Assembly (NCBI GenBank): GCA_022837365.1
Contig: JALHHV010000100.1
Span: 7,860 to 15,084, forward strand
DNA length: 7,225 nucleotides
Source of the DNA: Desulfovibrio sp.
GTDB taxonomy: Bacteria; Desulfobacterota; Desulfovibrionia; Desulfovibrionales; Desulfovibrionaceae
Direction: 5' to 3'
The position numbers were made by a program, and so were the translations under genes. A model generated the notes under the pieces. It did no database searches. It saw nothing but the letters and a program-made list of their open reading frames with translations, and had not been told where the DNA came from. This document shows, piece by piece, positions 5,201 through 7,225 of the stretch (position 1 is its first letter; the number at the start of each line of letters is the position of its first letter).

Positions 5201-5650
5201 GCGCACCTCGCCCGAGGCCAGCCGGTGGCGCGAGACGAAGCGCGTCAGCCGCCCCGCGCGCAGGTCGGCCAGTTGCCGGGCCTGCTCGTCGCCAGGCAGC
5301 GTGCTGATGGCGTGGACGGTCATGCCGCACAGCACCCCGTCCGGATAGCCGTAGAAGGCGGACGCCGCCGGGTTGGCCTCGATGATGCAGCCCGTTTCGG
5401 CGTCCACCAGCAGCATCACCGCCGAATGGTGCCGGAACAGCTGTTCGTACAGCGACACGCCGGGGGACAGGGACGCGGGAAGGCCGCAGGAGCAGGCCGC
5501 GGAAGGGCCGGTCACGGGAGCGGCCACGGGAGCGGCCACGGGCTCGGCCGGACCGCCGGGAACAGGCGAGGGGTCGCGCCGGGACTTCCGTCCCCCGCCG
5601 CTGCCGATCCCGGGCGTGCCGGGTACCTGCCGCCTGTTGCCATGCGCCAT
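2132..5650 (-). CDS. PAS4-GGDEF diguanylate cyclase; frame lacks a stop after the catalytic domain
   Basis: Makes cyclic di-GMP from two GTP. No signal peptide or membrane helix is seen, so it is a cytosolic sensor. After a Pro/Ala/Gly-rich N-terminus (1-60) come four PAS domains, at about 66-180, 185-310, 314-425 and 430-560, each closing with a PAC-type DIT or DVT/DVS segment; then GGDEF, about 564-725. Active-site GGEEF is at 647-651 (3698-3712), metal-binding Asp606, FKRVND at 610-615, and an intact product-inhibition RxxD site at 638-641. It should be active and feedback-inhibited. ATG at 5650 follows a strong GAGGGAGGG (5657-5665) with 7-nt spacing. Recognisable protein ends near residue 725 (about 3476), as expected for the family. 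The literal frame runs on for about 447 residues to TGA at 2132-2134, antisense to two genes. I regard residues after about 730 as not genuine: a frameshift, sequence error or lost stop is likely. What the PAS domains sense is unknown. Confidence 0.8.
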   Translation of the reverse strand: MAHGNRRQVPGTPGIGSGGGRKSRRDPSPVPGGPAEPVAAPVAAPVTGPSAACSCGLPASLSPGVSLYEQLFRHHSAVMLLVDAETGCIIEANPAASAFYGYPDGVLCGMTVHAISTLPGDEQARQLADLRAGRLTRFVSRHRLASGEVREIEAHSVPVRLFQRVLLYTIIHDITDRTRAEEALRRSEQHLEMVMDGAGIGSFNWHVVTDEVGCDTRWGEVLGLGRVECAPMMESWRALVHPDDLPGLERSRRRHLSGFSPRYETEYRVRSADGAWRWVQETGRVVERAGDGLPLRVAGIVRDVSARRRAEEDRRRLFSLSPDLMCVGGMDGYLREMNPAWQDVLGWSKEELLDRPWVSLLHPEDRAAAMGEMDLLRERGVITNVENRYLCRDGSWRWISWNSTFVPEQGLIYGVGRDVTAHRRMVEELRASETRLRALAATVPGVVLQWREMPGDRRFTYVSPRSRETLGLDPELLLRDWRALPVHPADRTVWELSLRDAAERRGDWLFEGRLVLPGGEVRWWRGEARPVHADGPDGCADGPGVVYCGIITDTTEHREAQERLRELATTDGLTGLANRRRFLEALEHEVQRHRRYGTPLALVSIDVDRFKRVNDTWGHAVGDAVLRALSAICRAEVRDVDTVGRIGGEEFAVLLPDTAPEEAMAVAERLRVAVQAAPLLTAAGPLSVTLSLGVAASPPCDGADALLREADRALYRAKARGRNRVEQAAEPSGDLKRATPPIPCSPFLEDEERGCHDHPEPHKIVPLHRLAQVEHREDHEHGERDDLLDGLQFRRVEMAVSGAVGGHLQAVLEERDAPARHDGHHERRGPELQVAVPGEGHEHVGEQQQADGDHGHGQREGRGHGKAPVGGARGRAPHGRRLFAWCAAAGKMSARGRGAGARGDPATMRGRRPVKVGGPCPSSTCAVQGTARPDAIRRQRAARNGRCRDRPCGRRGDCRSRPWGRPWGDHRGGRPCGRHAGHSDHGGRPCGRHAGHAGRPCVPCAGRAGRHGDPCGRPCVPCAGRGGRRGVWRRPPRQAARAGRRRRQGQARRTGWSFSSACRFSFMKTVGAPRAGRQKPVNMRSRVVPAVAGSRDGAARAGHTGTSRRISRRSRAKSTAAAHKLHFVTSCSAAVMEGCGAAWDIRAVRKEWCGAGGPGRFRPCCGQEWRCR
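2265..2279. promoter_or_regulatory. Inverted repeat GTTAC-N5-GTAAC, candidate operator
   Basis: A perfect 5-bp dyad, GTTAC (2265-2269), GAAAT, GTAAC (2275-2279), in a locally AT-richer patch. It ends 16 bp before the -35 of a promoter, a typical place for an activator to touch RNA polymerase. A second, overlapping dyad, TACAT (2257-2261) and ATGTA (2273-2277), is also present. The binding protein is unknown; the symmetry suits a dimeric regulator such as an OmpR-type response regulator or a CRP/FNR-type protein, but neither consensus is matched well enough to name it. Confidence 0.45.
2296..2324 (+). promoter_or_regulatory. Candidate sigma-70 promoter for the secreted charged protein
   Basis: TTGACT (2296-2301, 5 of 6 to consensus), a 17-nt spacer, then GATATG (2319-2324, 3 of 6). 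Predicted start is near 2331, giving a leader of about 136 nt before the ATG at 2467. The weak -10 and the inverted repeat just upstream fit a promoter that needs an activator. Confidence 0.5.
2467..2847 (+). CDS. Small secreted, highly charged low-complexity protein of unknown function
   Basis: A 126-aa protein that I do not recognise as a named family. It begins with a clear Sec signal peptide: MLKK, a hydrophobic core of about 19 residues, and ALA at 25-27 as the cleavage motif, leaving about 99 residues beginning DDATPP. The mature part is built from short variations on KDDR, DRRD and DHRDDR: about a quarter Asp and a fifth Arg, with Lys, His, Gly and Pro, and no Cys, Phe, Tyr or Trp. Such a chain should be disordered and near charge-balanced. 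It would lie in the periplasm or outside the cell. AAGGAG at 2454-2459, 7 nt before the ATG, is a near-ideal ribosome binding site, and a promoter lies upstream with hairpins downstream, so it looks like a monocistronic gene. Roles in metal or polyanion binding or envelope stress are only guesses. It lies antisense to the open tail of the diguanylate cyclase frame, so a caller may miss it. Confidence 0.82.
   Translation: MLKKTTTLFASLALAAAVALPALPALADDATPPDGRPGLRKEHKDDRKDHRDDRPGQRMERKDDRRDQHDGRKDDRHDRSDRRDDRKDGRPGDRPKDGPKGGSDNRPGDHRDDRGNDRSVPPAAAE
2859..2875 (+). other. Small hairpin downstream of the charged-protein gene
   Basis: A perfect 7-bp stem, GCCGTTC (2859-2865) and GAACGGC (2869-2875), around a 3-nt loop, 11 nt after the stop codon. 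No U-run follows. It may protect the 3' end or work with the larger hairpin at 2894-2925. Confidence 0.4.
2894..2925 (+). terminator. Strong 13-bp hairpin, probable terminator
   Basis: GGGGCCGCCGACC (2894-2906) and GGTCGGCGGCCCC (2913-2925) form a perfect 13-bp, almost all-GC stem with a 6-nt loop, 46 nt after the stop of the charged-protein gene. The sequence after it (GCATCGTTGC) has only a poor T-run, so it is not a textbook intrinsic terminator, but GC-rich bacteria often use such hairpins. Being symmetrical, it could also stop minus-strand transcripts that run past the diguanylate cyclase. Confidence 0.7.
3059..3418 (+). CDS. DUF486 / DMT-superfamily small membrane protein
   Basis: A 119-aa integral membrane protein of the DUF486 family, distant relatives of drug/metabolite transporters; no substrate is established that I know of. 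Four membrane helices are visible at about residues 8-29, 38-58, 77-95 and 99-116. Family hallmarks are present: SNVFMTFAWYGHLKF in helix 1, ASWGIAFFEYCLQVPANR in helix 2, then a short soluble stretch (GYGHFNAAELKTIQEVI) and EPMKWNYL before helix 4. ATG at 3059 is chosen over an in-frame ATG at 3017 because it gives the family's usual length (about 110-120 aa), lies 7 nt after CGGAG (3047-3051), and removes 14 residues of non-membrane, Arg/Pro-rich sequence. It is convergent with the diguanylate cyclase, whose recognisable end lies 58 bp away. No promoter of its own is obvious in 2926-3058. Conserved sequence makes it real even though a longer minus-strand frame covers it. Confidence 0.88.
   Translation: MPAPFALPVPVVTVGLLLLSNVFMTFAWYGHLKFRATPLMVAIMASWGIAFFEYCLQVPANRAGYGHFNAAELKTIQEVISLSVFMVFSVLYLGEPMKWNYLVGFGMIVAATFFIFKEW
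5514..5549. repeat. 12-bp tandem repeat, three copies, in the cyclase N-terminus
   Basis: ACGGGAGCGGCC occurs at 5514-5525 and 5526-5537, then with two changes at 5538-5549. On the minus strand it encodes the PVAA-PVAA stretch in the Pro/Ala linker before PAS domain 1. The unit is in frame, so copy-number changes would only lengthen or shorten the linker. Confidence 0.8.
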
Positions 5651-5674
5651 GTGCCGCCCTCCCTCTGCTCCCGT

Positions 5675-5680
5675 ATTCTA
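5675..5680 (-). promoter_or_regulatory. Candidate -10 element for the diguanylate cyclase
   Basis: TAGAAT on the minus strand (5680-5675) matches TATAAT at 5 of 6 bases and would start transcription near 5668, just ahead of the ribosome binding site at 5657-5665. No good -35 is found at 16-18 nt; TTGCGC lies 19 nt upstream. This is weak evidence. Confidence 0.3.
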
Positions 5681-5778
5681 TGACCTTTCCGGGGACGATG
5701 CGCAAACCCGTTAGAATGGCGTCTGGCGCGGGCATGCGCCGGATGCGGCCCCGCGGGACGGGGCACCCCGAAACGCAT

Positions 5779-5810
5779 GGCGCGCGGGAAAGGCCCCTCT
5801 CCCGCGCGCC
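5779..5810 (-). terminator. GC-rich 11-bp hairpin, possible terminator of the binding-protein transcript
   Basis: GGCGCGCGGGA (5779-5789) and TCCCGCGCGCC (5800-5810) form a perfect 11-bp stem with a 10-nt loop. Read on the minus strand it is followed by ATGCGTTTCGG, a weak T-run. It lies 264 bp past the stop of the substrate-binding-protein gene, with the MITE-like element between; without that element it would sit about 30 bp after the stop, a usual terminator distance. Confidence 0.5.
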
Positions 5811-5841
5811 GCAATATGTCACTGCGGGTAATGAACCGTCC

Positions 5842-6075
5842 AGGGGCTGTTTCCAAATTAGGATTTTCGTTCGTTGGCAAGGAAAATGAGCCTGCCATGA
5901 GGGAGTGCGGCAGCCGTTATGCGAGTCTTCGAGCATTACGGATGGCGACCGCAGAGCGTACTCTTATCGTATTCGACCAAAATGGCAGGAGCTCGCAAGC
6001 TCGCTTAACGGGCACGCTCCGCGCCCTTCGGGTCGGTCAGCCAACGGATGAAAGGACAATTTAGAAACAGCCCCT
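5842..6075. mobile_element. MITE-like fold-back element with long terminal inverted repeats
   Basis: The ends are inverted copies. The left end (5842-5878) begins AGGGGCTGTTTCCAAATT and finishes CGTTGGC. The right end, read on the minus strand (6075-6040), begins AGGGGCTGTTTCTAAATT and finishes CGTTGGC. The outer 18 nt match at 17 positions and the inner 7 at all 7, with a less conserved stretch between. A further inverted pair, CCTGCCAT (5891-5898) and ATGGCAGG (5982-5989), lies inside. The element is 234 bp and about 55% GC by hand count, clearly below its neighbours. It carries no open frame that looks like a transposase, so it would need one from a related full-length insertion sequence. 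I see no clear target-site duplication (flanks ...GTCC and ATTCC...), so the exact boundaries may be off by 1-2 bases. Its right tip overlaps the stop codon of the neighbouring gene. Transcribed, it would fold into a long hairpin. Confidence 0.75.
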
Positions 6076-7225
6076 ATTCCACCATCACGAACCTGCCGCC
6101 CTTGACCTGCAGCATGACCATGGAATCCTCGCCAAGGCCGTTGTGGTCCTGCGGCCCCAGGTTGAACACGCCGCTCACGCCCACCAGGCCGCTGGTGGCC
6201 TCCAGCGCGTCGCGCACCTTCGCTGGCTCCGTGCCCACCTTGCGCATGGCCTCCACCAGCAGCAGCAGGGCGTCCCAGGCGTAGCCGGAGTGGGTGTTGA
6301 GGGGGTACTGCGCGTCGTACTTGTACTCGTCGCGGTACAGGCGCACGAATTCGGCGATGACCTTCTTCTGCGGGTCGCTGTCGGGCAGGGCTTCCCAGGT
6401 CATCAGCTTGGTGGCGGGCATCAGGTCGCCTTCGGCCGCCTCTCCCGCCAGCCTGATGTAGGCCGGGTCGGGCAGGCCGTGGCATTGCAGCAGGGGCATG
6501 GTCAGGCCCAGGGCGTGATGGTTCTTGGACACGATGGACCCGGCGGGGCCGATGGTCCAGCAGATCACCGCCTGCGGCCCCTTACCCGCCAGCGCGGTGA
6601 GCTGGGTCTTCATGTCCACGTCGGTGGGCTTGAACTGCTCGGTGCCCACGATCTCGATGCCGTATTCCGGGGCCAGCGAGCGCAGCCAGCGTTCGCCGTC
6701 CTGCCCGAAGTTGTCGCCCGAAAGCAGCAGGGCCACCCTGGTCAGGTCATGCTTCTTCAGGTGGCCCAGCACCTTGCGCACCGCCGTGGACGACCGCTGG
6801 GGCGACTTGAAGACGTGGCGGGCGCTGCCGAAGTCCATGTTGCCCACCTTGCCTTCCATGATCACCGGGTCGCCGCCCACGGTCATCACCGTGGGAATGC
6901 CGGAGGATTCTATCTGACGCTTCACGGCCATGCCCTCGTCGGTGCGGGTGGGCCCGATGACGGCCACCACCTTCTCCTCGCTGACGAAGCGCTTGAAGGT
7001 CAGCACCGCCTTGGTGGGGTCGCCCTCGGTGTCGCCCAGCACCAGTTCGATGGGACGGCCGTTGATGCCGCCTTCCTTGTTCACCTTGTCCACGAACATC
7101 TGGGCCACCAGCTTGGTGGGGGCGCCCACGGGCGCGGTGGGGCCGGACAGGGCGAAGAACGCGCCGATCTTCACCGGCTCGGCCGCCTGCGCGACGGTGG
7201 CGGACAGCGCGGCAAGGAACAGCGC
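6074..7225 (-). CDS. ABC-transporter substrate-binding protein, branched-chain amino acid (LivJ) type, start outside window
   Basis: A periplasmic binding protein that delivers a ligand to a membrane ABC permease; the type-I fold of this family binds Leu/Ile/Val, other amino acids, amides or aromatic acids. The visible 383 residues begin with the end of a signal peptide (ALFLAALSATVAQA, then AEPVKIG), so the true start and the first several residues lie beyond 7225. GTG at 7174 is internal, not a start. Typical family features follow: KIGAFFALSGPTAPVG, then FVDKVNKEGGINGRPIELVL, the EGDPTKAV stretch, VAVIGPTRTDEGMAV, and a second lobe with SGDNFGQDGERW and HSGYAWDALLLLVEAM. Length is normal for the family. 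The permease and ATPase genes would lie upstream, outside the window. The TAG stop (6076-6074) takes two of its three bases from the tip of the MITE-like element, so the C-terminus ...RFVMVE may have been set by that insertion. The substrate cannot be named. Confidence 0.9.
   Translation of the reverse strand, partial: ALFLAALSATVAQAAEPVKIGAFFALSGPTAPVGAPTKLVAQMFVDKVNKEGGINGRPIELVLGDTEGDPTKAVLTFKRFVSEEKVVAVIGPTRTDEGMAVKRQIESSGIPTVMTVGGDPVIMEGKVGNMDFGSARHVFKSPQRSSTAVRKVLGHLKKHDLTRVALLLSGDNFGQDGERWLRSLAPEYGIEIVGTEQFKPTDVDMKTQLTALAGKGPQAVICWTIGPAGSIVSKNHHALGLTMPLLQCHGLPDPAYIRLAGEAAEGDLMPATKLMTWEALPDSDPQKKVIAEFVRLYRDEYKYDAQYPLNTHSGYAWDALLLLVEAMRKVGTEPAKVRDALEATSGLVGVSGVFNLGPQDHNGLGEDSMVMLQVKGGRFVMVE

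Noticed and set aside
3794..5683. Plus-strand open frame of 629 codons opposite the diguanylate cyclase
   Set aside because: No motif, strongly biased His/Pro/Val/Gln composition, and fully antisense to four PAS domains and GGDEF.
4398..5936. Minus-strand open frame of 512 codons in another frame over the cyclase and part of the MITE-like element
   Set aside because: Arg/Gly-rich shadow frame; the true frame carries the PAS motifs.
5777..6064. Plus-strand 95-codon frame across the fold-back element as a transposase remnant
   Set aside because: No transposase motif can be recognised and the frame begins outside the element.
7172..7174. GTG at 7174 as start of the substrate-binding protein
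   Set aside because: The frame continues upstream to the window edge and encodes the end of a signal peptide, so this codon is internal.

Overview
This window is a GC-rich bacterial chromosome segment. The gene mix points to an anaerobic, motile Gram-negative, most likely a Desulfovibrio/Nitratidesulfovibrio-type sulfate reducer: an oxygen-sensitive class III ribonucleotide reductase, a flagellin with a sigma-28 promoter, a cyclic-di-GMP enzyme with four PAS domains, and a periplasmic amino-acid-type binding protein. The genus is inferred from gene content and style, not proven.

Layout. (1) 1-1036, minus strand: the N-terminal 179 codons of nrdD run off the left edge. They are preceded by a 5' leader of about 460 nt holding a well-formed cobalamin riboswitch (722-924), a structured expression platform and a candidate promoter (1008-1036). 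(2) 1204-2099, plus strand: a consensus sigma-28 promoter drives a 275-aa flagellin-like protein with unusual ends. (3) 2265-2925, plus strand: an inverted repeat, a promoter and a small secreted, highly charged, aromatic-free protein, closed by a strong hairpin. (4) 3059-3418, plus strand: a four-helix DUF486/DMT-family membrane protein. (5) 3476-5650, minus strand: four PAS domains and a GGEEF diguanylate cyclase domain. No stop codon follows that domain; the frame stays open to 2132, antisense to the two plus-strand genes. (6) 5779-5810 hairpin, then 5842-6075, a lower-GC fold-back element with 36-37-nt imperfect terminal inverted repeats that looks like a MITE. (7) 6074-7225, minus strand: an ABC-transporter substrate-binding protein, cut by the right edge inside its signal peptide. 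Its TAG stop codon lies on the tip of the MITE-like element.

How the parts work together. There is no single operon; these are mostly independent units. The riboswitch should turn off cobalamin-independent NrdD when adenosylcobalamin is plentiful, which predicts a B12-dependent reductase elsewhere in the genome. The flagellin and the diguanylate cyclase both bear on motility and lifestyle but are not arranged as one unit.

The most useful points for a re-annotator are the missing stop of the diguanylate cyclase, which can hide two plus-strand genes from automatic callers; the MITE-like insertion that helps form a neighbour's stop codon; the B12 control of nrdD; and the sigma-28 promoter, which rules out the upstream ATG as the flagellin start.
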